Assembly (NCBI GenBank): GCA_024235895.1
Contig: JACKLM010000002.1
Location: forward strand, 806,001 to 870,000
Direction of reading: 5' to 3'
Length of the DNA: 64,000 bases
DNA from: Burkholderiaceae bacterium
Lineage (GTDB): Bacteria; Pseudomonadota; Gammaproteobacteria; Burkholderiales; Burkholderiaceae_C
Position numbers and translations under genes: made by a program. Shown in pieces: positions 7,756 through 17,147 of the stretch. The notes beneath the pieces are model-generated. The model saw nothing but the letters and a program-made list of their open reading frames with translations. It ran no database searches and was not told the origin of the DNA. Positions within the stretch are counted from its first letter, which is position 1, and the number at the start of each line of letters is the position of its first letter.

Positions 7756-10700
7756 ATGTCGTCAAAGTCGTCTTTCCGCGCCGAGGCCGCGCTGCCCGCG
7801 ACGCCCCGCCGGCGCGGGTGGCGCGCGGCTTGGCGATGGGCGGCTGCGGGGTTGTTGTCGGTCTGGAGCTTAGCCCTGCTGGCGTGGTTGATCCTGCACT
7901 GGGGGATTCTGCCGCGGCTGGACCAGTGGCGGCCGCAGATCGAGCAGCGCGTCGGACAGGCGATCGGCGCGCCGCTGCGCATCGGCGCCATCCGCGTGCG
8001 CTCGGGCAGCTGGGTGCCGGCTTTCGATCTCGACGAGGTCGTGCTGCTCGATGCGCGCGGCGCCCCCGCGCTGCGGCTCGGCCGCGTCGCGGCGGCGCTG
8101 TCGCCGGCCTCGCTGCTGATCCTGCGGCCGCGGCTGGTGCAACTTCACCTGGACGGGGTCGAGCTCGACGTGCGGCGCGACGCCGGCGGCGCGTTGCACG
8201 TCGCCGGGCTGGCGATGGACGACCGGGTCGCGGCCGCGGACGACGGCCGCGCGCTGCGCTGGCTGCTGGACCAGCAGGAGTTCGTGATCCGCCGCGGCAG
8301 CCTGCGCTGGACCGACGAGCTGCGCGGCGCGCCACCGCTGCAACTCGCCGACGTCGACCTGGTGCTGCGCAACGACGGCCGCCGGCACGCGCTGCGACTG
8401 GACGCCACGCCGCCGCCGGCGTGGGGCGAACGCTTCGCGCTGCGCGCGAAGCTGCGCGAGCCGTTGCGACTGGCGGAGGCCCCCGGCACGCCCTGGGCCG
8501 ACTGGCGCGGCACGCTCTACGCCGACCTGCCGCGCGCCGACCTGTCGGCGCTCGGGCGCCACGTGTCGCTGCCGTTCGAGCTCGCGCAGGGGCGCGGCGC
8601 GCTGCGAGCGTGGATCGACATCGAGCACGGCCGGCCGGCCGGGGCGACCGCGGATCTCGCGCTGCAGGCGGTGACGATGCGGCTGGCGCCGGGGCTGCCG
8701 CCGCTGGCGCTCTCGGACGTCCAGGGGCGCTTGACGCTGCGCCATGCCGACGACGCCTTCGAGGTCGGCATCGAGGCCCTGGGTTTCCGGACCGACGAGG
8801 GGCTGCTGTGGCCGCGCTCGAACCTGGGACTCGCGCTGACGCTCGCGCCGCAGACGCCGGCGTGGCCCTCGGCGGTTTCGACGGCGGCCGAGGGCGTGGC
8901 GCCCACCTGGGAGCGCGTTCGCGGCGGGGGTCTCGAGGCCGACCGGCTGGACCTCGCCCTGCTGGCACGGCTGGCGGCGCGGCTGCCGCTGCCGCCGGCG
9001 CTGCACGAGGCGCTGACCGCGCTCGCCCCCGAGGGCCGCGTGAGCGACCTGAGCCTGAAGTGGCAAGGCCGCGCCCAGGCACCCGCGACCTGGCAGGCGA
9101 GTCTGCGCGCCGAGGATCTGGTGCTGGCCGCGGGGCCGGCCGGTCCGCCGCAGGCCAGGCGCGAGGCGACCGCCGGCCGCCCCGGGTTGCGCGGCGCCGC
9201 GGTCGAGCTGCAAGCCTCGGAGACCGGCGGGCAGGCGACGTTGCGCGTTGCCGACGGCGCGCTCGTCTTCCCCGGCGTCTTCGAGCAGCCCGAGCTCACG
9301 CTCGCCGCGCTGGGCGCGGCGCTGCAATGGCAGGTGCGACCGGGCGCGGGCGATGCGCCGCCGGCGATCGAGCTGCAGGTGCAGGAAGCGAGCTTCGCCA
9401 ACGCCGATGCGCGCGGCACGCTGGCCGGCAGCTGGCGCACCGGCGCCGGCGACGGCTTCGGCGACGGACGCCGCTACCCGGGCGTGATCGACCTGCAGGG
9501 GCGCATCGAGCAGGGCGCCACGCGCAGCGTCGCGCGCTACCTGCCGCTCGGCATCCCGCCGGCGACGCGGCGCTGGGTCGAGCGCGCGATCGGCGACGGC
9601 CGGCTGCGCGACGGCAGCTTCGTCGTGCGCGGCGACCTGTGGCGCTTCCCGTATGCCGACGGCTCGCCGGGGAGTTTTCGCATCCGCGGCCGCGCCGAGG
9701 GCATGGGTCTGGCCTACATCCCGGACGAGCCGGGCCTTGCCTCGCCCTGGCCCGCGATGCAGGAGGTCGCCGGCGAGATCGAGTTCGACCGCGGCAGCAT
9801 GCGCATCCGCGATGCACGCGCGCGCGTCGGCGAGATCGCGCTCGAAGGCGTCAACGGCGGCATCGACGACCTGACTGCGCCGGTGCTGCAGCTGCAGGGT
9901 CACGGTCGTGGGCCGCTGGCGGCGATGCTCGGCTTCGTCGACACGACCCCGGTCGGCGGCTGGATCGGCGGCGCGCTGCAGCAGGCACGCGGCCGTGGCG
10001 ATGCGACGCTCGATCTGGCGCTGGCGATCCCGCTCCTGGACGCCTCGGCGTCGACCGTCGACGGCAGCGTCGAGCTGGCCGGCAACAGCCTGCGGCTGAG
10101 CCCGGACACGCCCCGCCTGGGCGAGCTGCACGGGCGGGTCGCGTTTTCGCGCCACGGCTTTCGCATCGTCGGCGCGCGCGCGAGCGCGCTCGGCGGCGAG
10201 CTCGCGTTCGAGGGCGGGACGCAGGACGACGGGACGCTGCGCTTCGAGGGCCGCGGCGTCGCCAGCGCCGAGGCGCTGCGCGAGGGCGTCGAGCTGCCGG
10301 TGCTGGCGCCGCTGGCGCGGCTGGGCGAGCGGCTCAGCGGGCGTGCGCCCTATCGGGTCGAGCTGCGGTTTTCGGACGGCCGGACCGAGCTCGACGTGGC
10401 GAGCAGCCTGGAGGGCCTCGCGCTGACGCTGCCGGCGCCGCTGGACAAGCCGGCCGCCGCCTCCTGGCCGCTGCGCGTCCGGACCGCGAGGCTGGGCGAT
10501 GCCGACGCCGAGGCGCTGACGATCGAGATCGGCGACAGGCTGCAGGCGCGTTACGAGCGCGTGCCCGAGGGCGATGGCTGGCGCGTGCGCGGCGGATCGG
10601 TCGGCATCGGCACCACCGCGCCGCCGATGCCGGCCAGTGGCGTGGCCGCCGTGGTCGAGCTGCCCGGGCTGAACGTCGATGCGTGGCAGGCGGTGTTCGC

Positions 10701-12156
10701 GGATCGCGTCGCCGGGGTGCCCGCACCAGCGCAGGGGGAGCGCGTACGACCGCATGCGGACGGCGGGGCGACGACGATCGACGAAGCGCTGTGGCCGTCG
10801 CAGGCGACACTTCGCCTCGGCGGGCTGACGCTGGCCGGTCGGCGCTGGCGCGCGCTCGACCTCGAGCTGCGGCGGCACCGGTCGACCGTCGAGACGCTGT
10901 GGCAGCTGCAACTGCGTGCGCCCGAAGCCGAGGGCGACGTCGAATGGCACCAGCCCCATGATGCGGGCCTCGCCGGGCGCGTGCAGGCGCGGCTGGCGCG
11001 GCTTGTGCTCGATGCCGACGCCGCCGCAGCGAAGGCTCCAGCCCGGCCGGCCGTCGATGCAGCCGCAGGCGCGGCGGCGGCGCGTGTCGATGCCACCGAC
11101 AAGGCCGCCGCCGGCGCCACGGCCGCGCCGCGCCGCATGCCGTCGCTGACGATGCACGTCGAGGACTTCCGCTGGCGCGGGCACGCGCTCGGCCGGCTCG
11201 AAATCGAGGCCGCGAACCGGATTCCCGCCAGCGCCAGCCCGCGCGCCGCCGCGCGCCAGTGGCAGCTCGACCGCCTTCGCATCGCCAACGACGACGCCGA
11301 GCTCGATGGCCGCGGCCGCTGGTCGCCTGTACACGGCATGACGCTGGACTTCGGCCTCGCGCTGGCCGACAGCGGCCGGCTGCTGGCGCGCATGGGGTTT
11401 CCGGGCGCGCTCAGCGGCGGCAAGGGGCGCATCGACGGCACGCTCGGCTGGGCCGGCTCGCCGCTCGTGCCGGACCTGCCGAGCCTGGACGGCTCGCTGC
11501 GGCTGGCGCTGCAGCAGGGCCGCTTCCTGCAGGCCGAGCCCGGGGTCGCGCGGCTGCTCGGCGTGCTGAGCCTGCAGTCGCTGCCGCGGCGGCTGCTGCT
11601 GGACTTCCGCGATGTCTTCCAGGAGGGCTTCGCGTTCGACCGCGTCAGCGGCGACGTGCGCATCGAGCGCGGCGTGGCGGCGACCGACAACCTGCGCCTG
11701 CTCGGCGTGCAGGCCGGGGTGCTGGTCGAGGGGCGGGCCGACCTGCGCGCCGAGACGCAGGACCTGCGCATCGTCGTCGTGCCCGAGCTCAACGTCGGCA
11801 GCGCCTCGCTCGCGTATGCGGCGATCAACCCGGTCGTCGGCCTGGGCAGCTTCGTCGCCCAGCTGCTGCTGCGCGAGCCGATGATGGCCGCCGGCACGCG
11901 CGAGTTCCGCGTCGACGGCAGCTGGTCCGACCCGCAGGTGCAGCGCGTCGAGCGCGTCGCGGCGTCGCCGGCCGTGGCGGCGTCGCCGGGCACCGCGGCG
12001 GGCGCGGCGTCACCCGCCGCGGCCCCCGCCGCGCCCCCTGCCGCAGGCACGGTCGCGCCCCCGGCCGCAGGCACGGCCGATGTCGGCGCCACAGCCGCTT
12101 CGGCCGCCGACAACCCCCGATCGGCGCCGCAGACGCAGGAGCCCGTGCCACGATGA
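7756..12156 (+). CDS. yhdP: YhdP family AsmA-like envelope protein
   Basis: This very large protein (1466 residues) has one N-terminal membrane helix (about 28-50) after a basic stretch; the rest is periplasmic. It carries a DUF3971-like region and a C-terminal AsmA_2-like region (about 1180-1390, with FRDVFQEGFAFDRVSGDVRIERG and NPVVGLGSFVAQLLLREP). YhdP, with TamB and YdbH, is known in enterobacteria to form a beta-groove bridge that carries phospholipids to the outer membrane. The order glnE / yhdP / amidase is seen in many betaproteobacteria. The last 70 residues are a low-complexity Ala/Pro tail with an imperfect repeat of PPAAGT. The stop overlaps the next start (ATGA). Confidence 0.9.
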   Translation: MSSKSSFRAEAALPATPRRRGWRAAWRWAAAGLLSVWSLALLAWLILHWGILPRLDQWRPQIEQRVGQAIGAPLRIGAIRVRSGSWVPAFDLDEVVLLDARGAPALRLGRVAAALSPASLLILRPRLVQLHLDGVELDVRRDAGGALHVAGLAMDDRVAAADDGRALRWLLDQQEFVIRRGSLRWTDELRGAPPLQLADVDLVLRNDGRRHALRLDATPPPAWGERFALRAKLREPLRLAEAPGTPWADWRGTLYADLPRADLSALGRHVSLPFELAQGRGALRAWIDIEHGRPAGATADLALQAVTMRLAPGLPPLALSDVQGRLTLRHADDAFEVGIEALGFRTDEGLLWPRSNLGLALTLAPQTPAWPSAVSTAAEGVAPTWERVRGGGLEADRLDLALLARLAARLPLPPALHEALTALAPEGRVSDLSLKWQGRAQAPATWQASLRAEDLVLAAGPAGPPQARREATAGRPGLRGAAVELQASETGGQATLRVADGALVFPGVFEQPELTLAALGAALQWQVRPGAGDAPPAIELQVQEASFANADARGTLAGSWRTGAGDGFGDGRRYPGVIDLQGRIEQGATRSVARYLPLGIPPATRRWVERAIGDGRLRDGSFVVRGDLWRFPYADGSPGSFRIRGRAEGMGLAYIPDEPGLASPWPAMQEVAGEIEFDRGSMRIRDARARVGEIALEGVNGGIDDLTAPVLQLQGHGRGPLAAMLGFVDTTPVGGWIGGALQQARGRGDATLDLALAIPLLDASASTVDGSVELAGNSLRLSPDTPRLGELHGRVAFSRHGFRIVGARASALGGELAFEGGTQDDGTLRFEGRGVASAEALREGVELPVLAPLARLGERLSGRAPYRVELRFSDGRTELDVASSLEGLALTLPAPLDKPAAASWPLRVRTARLGDADAEALTIEIGDRLQARYERVPEGDGWRVRGGSVGIGTTAPPMPASGVAAVVELPGLNVDAWQAVFADRVAGVPAPAQGERVRPHADGGATTIDEALWPSQATLRLGGLTLAGRRWRALDLELRRHRSTVETLWQLQLRAPEAEGDVEWHQPHDAGLAGRVQARLARLVLDADAAAAKAPARPAVDAAAGAAAARVDATDKAAAGATAAPRRMPSLTMHVEDFRWRGHALGRLEIEAANRIPASASPRAAARQWQLDRLRIANDDAELDGRGRWSPVHGMTLDFGLALADSGRLLARMGFPGALSGGKGRIDGTLGWAGSPLVPDLPSLDGSLRLALQQGRFLQAEPGVARLLGVLSLQSLPRRLLLDFRDVFQEGFAFDRVSGDVRIERGVAATDNLRLLGVQAGVLVEGRADLRAETQDLRIVVVPELNVGSASLAYAAINPVVGLGSFVAQLLLREPMMAAGTREFRVDGSWSDPQVQRVERVAASPAVAASPGTAAGAASPAAAPAAPPAAGTVAPPAAGTADVGATAASAADNPRSAPQTQEPVPR

Positions 12157-12989
12157 AGATCGCCGCCTTGCAGATGGTCTCGGGCCCCGAGCTCGGCGCC
12201 AACCTCGACGCCGCGGCGCGGCTGCTCGGCGAGGCCGCCGCCGCCGGCGCCAGGCTCGCGGTGCTGCCCGAATATTTCTGCCTGATCGGCCCGCGCGACC
12301 GCGACAAGCGCGCGATCGCCGAGCCGCCCGCGACGGCGGACGATGCGCAAGGAGGCGGTCCGATCCAGCGTTTTCTGGCCGAGGCCGCGCGCCGGCACGC
12401 GATGTGGATCGTCGGCGGCACGCTGCCGGTGCTGCCGCCGGGCGAGAACGCTGGCGCCGCGCAGCATGTCTTCAACCGCTGCACCGTCTGGTCGCCCGAG
12501 GGCCGGCTGGCGGCGGCCTACGACAAGATCCACCTGTTCGCGTTCGAGCATGGCGACGAGCGCTACGACGAGGCCCGCGTGCTGCGCGCCGGCAGCACGC
12601 CGGTGGCGCTGCAGGCCGGGCCGCTGCGCGTCGGGCTGTCGGTGTGCTACGACCTGCGCTTCCCGGAGCTGTATCGCGCGCTGATGACGCCACCGTGCGA
12701 CCTGATCGCGGTGCCGGCGGCGTTCACCGTGCCGACCGGGCGCGCGCACTGGGAGCTGCTGCTGCGCGCGCGTGCGGTCGAGAACCAGTGCCATGTCGTC
12801 GCCGCCGCGCAGGGCGGGCTGCACGCCACCGGACGCCGTACCTGGGGCCACAGCATGATCGTCGACCCCTGGGGCGAGGTGCTCGCCGAGCTCGCCGAGG
12901 GCGAGGGCGTGGTGCTGGCCGAGGTCGACGCGGCGCGCCTGGCCGAAGTGCGCGCGCGGCTGCCGGCGCTGGCGCATCGCAGGCTCTGA
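12153..12989 (+). CDS. Carbon-nitrogen hydrolase, Nit-type (deaminated glutathione amidase-like)
   Basis: The 278-residue cytosolic enzyme belongs to the nitrilase superfamily. The catalytic triad is readable: Glu40 in VLPEYFC, Lys125 in YDKIHLF, and Cys165 in SVCYDLRFPELYR. The last motif and the segment GRAHWELLLRARAVENQCHVVA match the Nit1/Nit2 branch, whose members hydrolyse deaminated glutathione as a metabolite-repair reaction or act as omega-amidases. It is translationally coupled to the YhdP-like gene. In many relatives tldD follows; here the next gene is on the other strand. Confidence 0.9.
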   Translation: MKIAALQMVSGPELGANLDAAARLLGEAAAAGARLAVLPEYFCLIGPRDRDKRAIAEPPATADDAQGGGPIQRFLAEAARRHAMWIVGGTLPVLPPGENAGAAQHVFNRCTVWSPEGRLAAAYDKIHLFAFEHGDERYDEARVLRAGSTPVALQAGPLRVGLSVCYDLRFPELYRALMTPPCDLIAVPAAFTVPTGRAHWELLLRARAVENQCHVVAAAQGGLHATGRRTWGHSMIVDPWGEVLAELAEGEGVVLAEVDAARLAEVRARLPALAHRRL

Positions 12990-12990
12990 A

Positions 12991-13022
12991 GCTGGCCGCG
13001 CCGGCCGCGCGGCGCGGCCAGC
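12991..13022. terminator. Bidirectional hairpin between converging genes
   Basis: Perfect 12-base arms (12991-13002 and 13011-13022) enclose an 8-base loop. It sits between the 3' ends of the amidase gene (plus) and the ABC exporter gene (minus). All-GC stem, no clear T run on either side, so it may act as a transcription barrier or a 3'-end stabiliser. Confidence 0.6.
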
Positions 13023-13038
13023 GCGGGCGCGCCGCCCC

Positions 13039-14862
13039 TCAGGCGCCCGTGGCCGCGGGCTCTTCCATCGCTGCCGGCGCAAGCTCGAACTGCATCGCCG
13101 CCAGCCGCGCATACAACCCGCCGCGCGCGACCAGCTCGGCGTGCGTGCCGGCCTCGGCGATGCGGCCGTGGTCGAGCACGACGATGCGGTCGGCGCGCTG
13201 CACGGTCGCCAGCCGGTGCGCGATGACGATCGTCGTGCGGTCGCGCATCGCGGCCTCCAGCGCCGCCTGCACCATGCGCTCGCTCTCGGCGTCGAGCGCG
13301 CTGGTGGCCTCGTCGAGCAGCAGCAGCGGCGGGTTCTTCAGCATCGCGCGCGCGATACTGATGCGCTGGCGCTGGCCGCCGCTGATGCGCACGCCGCGCT
13401 CACCGAGGTAGGTGTCGTAGCCCTCAGGCAGGGCGGCGATGAAGTCGTGCGCGAAGGCCGCGCGCGCGGCGGCCTCGACCTCGGCGTCGCTCGCGTCCGG
13501 GCGGCCGTAGCGGATATTCTCGCGCGCGCTGGTCGAGAAGATCGTGCTGTCCTGCGGCACGATGCCGATGCGCGCGCGCAGCTCGGCCAGCGCGACCTCG
13601 CCGATCGGCACGCCGTCGAGCAGGATGCGCCCGCGTTCGGCGTCGTAGAAGCGCAGCAGCAGCTGCAGCACGGTGCTCTTGCCGGCGCCGCTCGGGCCGA
13701 CCAGGGCCAGCGTCTCGCCGGCATGCACCTGGAGGTCGAAGTCGGCCAGCGCAGCGGTCTGCGGCCGCGACGGGTAGTGAAAGCCGACGCCCTCGAACCT
13801 CACCTCCGAGCCGCCGCGCGCCGGCGGCAGCGCGCGCGGCCGCGGCGGGTCGTCGACCGGCGAGCGTAGCGCGAGCAGCTCCATCAGCCGCTCGGTCGCG
13901 CCGGCGGCGCGCAGCAGGTCGCCCCAGACCTCGGACAGCACCGCCACCGCGCCGACGAAGATGATCACGAACATCACCGTCTGCCCCAGGTGGCCGGCGC
14001 TGATGTCGCCGCGCAGCACCGCCTGCGTGCCCTGGTACAGCCCCCACAGCAGCGCGCCGAAGGTCGCGCTGATGACGAAGGCGACCAGCACCGACCGCAC
14101 GCGGTTGCGCCGCCGCGCGGTGTCGAAGGCGCGCTCGGTGGCGTCGTCGAAGCGCGCCGCCTCGCGTCCCTGCTGGTTGTAGCTCTGCACCACCGGCACC
14201 GCGTTGAGCACCTCGGCCGCGATCGCACTCGTGTCGGCGACGCGGTCCTGGCTCGCGCGCGACAGCCGGCGCACGCGACGCCCGAAATAGGCGCTCGGCA
14301 ACACGACCAGCACCAGGATGCCCAGCACCTGCGCCATCACCAGCGGGTTGGTGACGACGAGCGCGGCGAGCGACCCGACCCCCATCACCGTATTGCGCAG
14401 CCCCAGGCTGAGCGACGAACCGACCACCGTCTGCACCAGCGTCGTGTCGGTCGTCAGCCGGCTGATCACCTCGCCGGTGCGCGTGGTCTCGAAGAACTCG
14501 GGGCTTTGGCGAACGACATGGCGGTAGACCGCGTTGCGCAGGTCGGCGGTGATGCGCTCGCCGAGCCAGCTCACCATGTAGAAGCGCGCGGCCGAGAACA
14601 GCCCGAGCGCGGCGCCGACCGCGAACAGCGCCAGGAACTGCCCGCGCAGCGCCATGATGCGCTGACCCGGGTCGGCGGCGACCAGCCCCTGGTCGATCAG
14701 CTGCTTGAGCGCCACCGGGATCGCCAGCGTCGCCCCGGCGGCCAGCACCAGGAACAGCAGCGCCAGCGCGACTCGGGAGCGGTAAGGGCGCAGAAAGGGC
14801 AGCAGCCCGGACAGCGCGCGGGGTGACGGGGCGGCCGGCCGCGTCTTGTCGTCTTGGGGCAT
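13039..14862 (-). CDS. ABC transporter, fused permease and ATPase (MsbA-like exporter)
   Basis: The 607-residue half-transporter has a six-helix membrane domain (about 20-320) and a C-terminal nucleotide-binding domain (about 350-595). Visible motifs are Walker A GPSGAGKST (near 387), Q-loop IVPQDSTIFS, signature ISGGQRQRISIARA, Walker B LLLLDEATSALD and the H-loop IAHRL. Such ABCB-type exporters work as homodimers in the inner membrane and move lipids, lipid-linked molecules or hydrophobic drugs; the substrate is not deducible. The acidic, basic-start N-terminus MPQDDKTR carries no signal peptide. It is transcribed alone, converging on the amidase gene. Confidence 0.93.
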   Translation of the reverse strand: MPQDDKTRPAAPSPRALSGLLPFLRPYRSRVALALLFLVLAAGATLAIPVALKQLIDQGLVAADPGQRIMALRGQFLALFAVGAALGLFSAARFYMVSWLGERITADLRNAVYRHVVRQSPEFFETTRTGEVISRLTTDTTLVQTVVGSSLSLGLRNTVMGVGSLAALVVTNPLVMAQVLGILVLVVLPSAYFGRRVRRLSRASQDRVADTSAIAAEVLNAVPVVQSYNQQGREAARFDDATERAFDTARRRNRVRSVLVAFVISATFGALLWGLYQGTQAVLRGDISAGHLGQTVMFVIIFVGAVAVLSEVWGDLLRAAGATERLMELLALRSPVDDPPRPRALPPARGGSEVRFEGVGFHYPSRPQTAALADFDLQVHAGETLALVGPSGAGKSTVLQLLLRFYDAERGRILLDGVPIGEVALAELRARIGIVPQDSTIFSTSARENIRYGRPDASDAEVEAAARAAFAHDFIAALPEGYDTYLGERGVRISGGQRQRISIARAMLKNPPLLLLDEATSALDAESERMVQAALEAAMRDRTTIVIAHRLATVQRADRIVVLDHGRIAEAGTHAELVARGGLYARLAAMQFELAPAAMEEPAATGA

Positions 14863-15024
14863 CGGCGGAGTCTATCGGGCGCGACGGCGTACGCTCGGCG
14901 GCGTGACGCATCCCTCATCCGGGGGTCGCGGATCGCGGACGGCTTCCGTCGGCACGCCGCTTTGTGGTCGAATGCACATCCGGCGGCGGTGCGCGCATCG
15001 GGCGCCATCACCGCCGCCGATCCG

Positions 15025-15969
15025 ATGACCCAGTTTCAGCCCCGCGATCCCGCCGGCCGCCACCGCCCGGGGGCTCCGGTGCGCCCGCCGAAGTCCGGTG
15101 GCGCGCAGGGCGGTCCTGCAGGCGTCCTTCCGGGCCCCGACACCGTTGGCGGTGCGCCGGCCGCCTCCGTCGCGGCCCACTCGCCACCTTCGCCTGCCCC
15201 GGCATGGGTGCGCGTTGCCGTCGCGGCCGTCGCCGCGGGCGCCTTCGGGGCAACGTTGTCGTGGGTAGGGTTGGCGGCACCCTGGGCCGCGCTCGTCGCG
15301 GCAGCCGTGGCGACGCTGCTGGCCTCGTGGCGTGCGGCGCCGTCGATACCTCAGGCGGCGCCGCAACCGGCGCCGCGACCTGCCACCGAGATCGGCGACG
15401 CGACGCTGCGCGATCCTCACACCGGGATGTTCCACCGCGGCGCCTTCCTCGCGCTGGCCGAGCGCGACTGGCAGCGCGCCGGCCGCTACGGCGGCGAACT
15501 GGCGATGCTGTTGGTCGAGGTCGACCACCTGCGTCCGATGACCGAGCGTGCCGGACCGGCGGTGGCCGACCACCTGATGGGGGGGCTCGGTCGCCAGGTG
15601 CTGCGCAGTCTGCGTGGCGGCGACCTGCTCGCGCGTTTCGACCCCGCGCAACTTGCCGTGCTGCTGCCCAACGCCGACACCACCGGTGCGCTCGACGTCG
15701 CCGATCGCATCCGGCAGCAGGCCGCGCAGCTCGAGCTGCCCGGGCTGCCGCCCGGCGCGCCGATCAGCGCCAGCGTCGGCGTGGCGTTGATGCAGCCGCT
15801 GCACCGGCCACTGGCGATGCTGGTGGCCGACGCCCAGCGTGGGCTGCACAGCGCGCGCCAGGCCGGTGGCAACTGTGTGCGGCTGGCACCGGAGGACAGC
15901 CTGCCGCCGATCGGTGCCGCCGGGTCGTGGGTCGACGGCGACCCGGTGCCGCCCTCGCGGGATGCCTGA
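15025..15969 (+). CDS. Membrane protein with degenerate GGDEF domain
   Basis: The 314-residue protein has a Pro/Gly-rich cytosolic N-terminus (1-65), two closely spaced hydrophobic segments (about 67-112) and a GGDEF-fold domain (about 130-300), recognised from DPHTGMFHRGAFLALAERDW and the C-terminal ISASVGVALM. The signature itself is lost: where active cyclases have RYGGDEF, this protein reads RFDPAQL. It is therefore unlikely to make cyclic-di-GMP; degenerate domains can instead bind nucleotides or act as dimerising switches. It is a lone gene with no EAL or sensor partner next to it. Start at ATG 15025, without a strong ribosome site. Confidence 0.8.
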   Translation: MTQFQPRDPAGRHRPGAPVRPPKSGGAQGGPAGVLPGPDTVGGAPAASVAAHSPPSPAPAWVRVAVAAVAAGAFGATLSWVGLAAPWAALVAAAVATLLASWRAAPSIPQAAPQPAPRPATEIGDATLRDPHTGMFHRGAFLALAERDWQRAGRYGGELAMLLVEVDHLRPMTERAGPAVADHLMGGLGRQVLRSLRGGDLLARFDPAQLAVLLPNADTTGALDVADRIRQQAAQLELPGLPPGAPISASVGVALMQPLHRPLAMLVADAQRGLHSARQAGGNCVRLAPEDSLPPIGAAGSWVDGDPVPPSRDA

Positions 15970-16133
15970 AGCAAGACCTCTGGCCTGCCGCATTCCGCAT
16001 TCGATAGCCGGCAACGGGTGGTCGCTGCGCTGCGGGCTGAGCCGGATCCCCCCGCGGCCAGAACAGATCGGTTCCGCGACTCCACCCGTTTCCCCGTGCG
16101 GGCACAGGACTCTCGGGCAGGAAGACAGCCTCC

Positions 16134-16139
16134 TAGAAT
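16134..16139 (+). promoter_or_regulatory. Candidate -10 box of lipA (leaderless)
   Basis: TAGAAT ends six bases before the lipA ATG, the distance expected if transcription starts at the A of the start codon. There is no Shine-Dalgarno sequence between them. Confidence 0.45.
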
Positions 16140-16145
16140 CCGCCG

Positions 16146-17147
16146 ATGGAAAACCCCGATCCGGTCGCCACACCTGCCTACGATCCGACCGCCAAGCAGA
16201 AGGCCCAGGCCAAGACCTCGCGCATCCCGATCAAGGTCGAGCCGGCCGAGGTGCTGAAGAAGCCGGCGTGGATCCGCGTGCGCGCCGGCAGCCCGGGCAC
16301 GCGCTTCTTCGAGATCAAGAAGATCCTGCGCGAGCACCGCCTGCACACCGTGTGCGAGGAGGCGAGCTGCCCCAACATCGGCGAGTGCTTCGGCCGCGGC
16401 ACCGCGACCTTCATGATCATGGGCGACAAGTGCACGCGCCGATGCCCGTTCTGCGACGTTGGCCACGGCCGCCCTGACCCGCTGGACCCGCAGGAGCCGG
16501 AGAACCTCGCGCGCGCGATCGCGGCGCTGAAGCTGCGCTACGTCGTCGTCACCAGCGTCGACCGCGACGACTTGCGCGACGGTGGTGCCGGCCACTTCGC
16601 CGACTGCATCCGCCGCGTGCGCGAGTTCGCACCGCACACGCAGATCGAGATCCTGACGCCTGATTTCCGCGGCCGCATGGAGCGCGCGCTGGAGGCGCTG
16701 AAGGCGGCGCCGCCGGACGTCATGAACCACAACCTCGAGACCGTGCCGCGGCTGTACAAGCAGGCGCGCCCGGGATCGGACTACGCGTTCAGCCTGAGCC
16801 TGCTGGCGCGCTTCAAGGAAGTCGTGCCCGGCGTGCCGACCAAGAGCGGGCTGATGGTCGGGCTGGGCGAGACCGACGACGAGATCCTGCAGGTCATGCG
16901 CGACATGCGTGCGCACGGCATCGACATGCTGACGATCGGCCAGTACCTCGCGCCGAGCGGCCACCACCTGCCGGTGCGGCGCTACGTCCACCCCGACACG
17001 TTCGCGATGTTCGAGCGCGAGGCTCGCGCGATGGGATTCAGCCACGCCGCGGTCGGCGCGCTGGTGCGCAGCAGCTACCACGCGGACCAGCAGGCGCACG
17101 CCGCCGGCGTCGGGTCGACGGCGGACGCGTCCCCCGAAACTCGCTGA
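16146..17147 (+). CDS. lipA: Lipoyl synthase
   Basis: The 333-residue radical-SAM enzyme inserts two sulfur atoms into octanoyl groups on E2 or H proteins to make lipoyl cofactors. Both iron-sulfur sites are visible: the auxiliary cluster CEEASCPNIGEC (Cys70, Cys75, Cys81) and the radical-SAM triad CTRRCPFC (Cys96, Cys100, Cys103). The conserved RSSYHAD serine ligand is near the C-terminus. Length is usual for the family. lipB, normally near by, is not in the window. The stop codon overlaps the next ATG by one base, indicating co-transcription with the DUF4197 gene. Confidence 0.98.
   Translation: MENPDPVATPAYDPTAKQKAQAKTSRIPIKVEPAEVLKKPAWIRVRAGSPGTRFFEIKKILREHRLHTVCEEASCPNIGECFGRGTATFMIMGDKCTRRCPFCDVGHGRPDPLDPQEPENLARAIAALKLRYVVVTSVDRDDLRDGGAGHFADCIRRVREFAPHTQIEILTPDFRGRMERALEALKAAPPDVMNHNLETVPRLYKQARPGSDYAFSLSLLARFKEVVPGVPTKSGLMVGLGETDDEILQVMRDMRAHGIDMLTIGQYLAPSGHHLPVRRYVHPDTFAMFEREARAMGFSHAAVGALVRSSYHADQQAHAAGVGSTADASPETR

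Noticed and set aside
7870..11334. Very long open frame on the minus strand opposite the YhdP-like gene
   Set aside because: Same antisense effect; composition is Arg/Gln-rich low complexity, and the plus strand has a clear AsmA-type protein.
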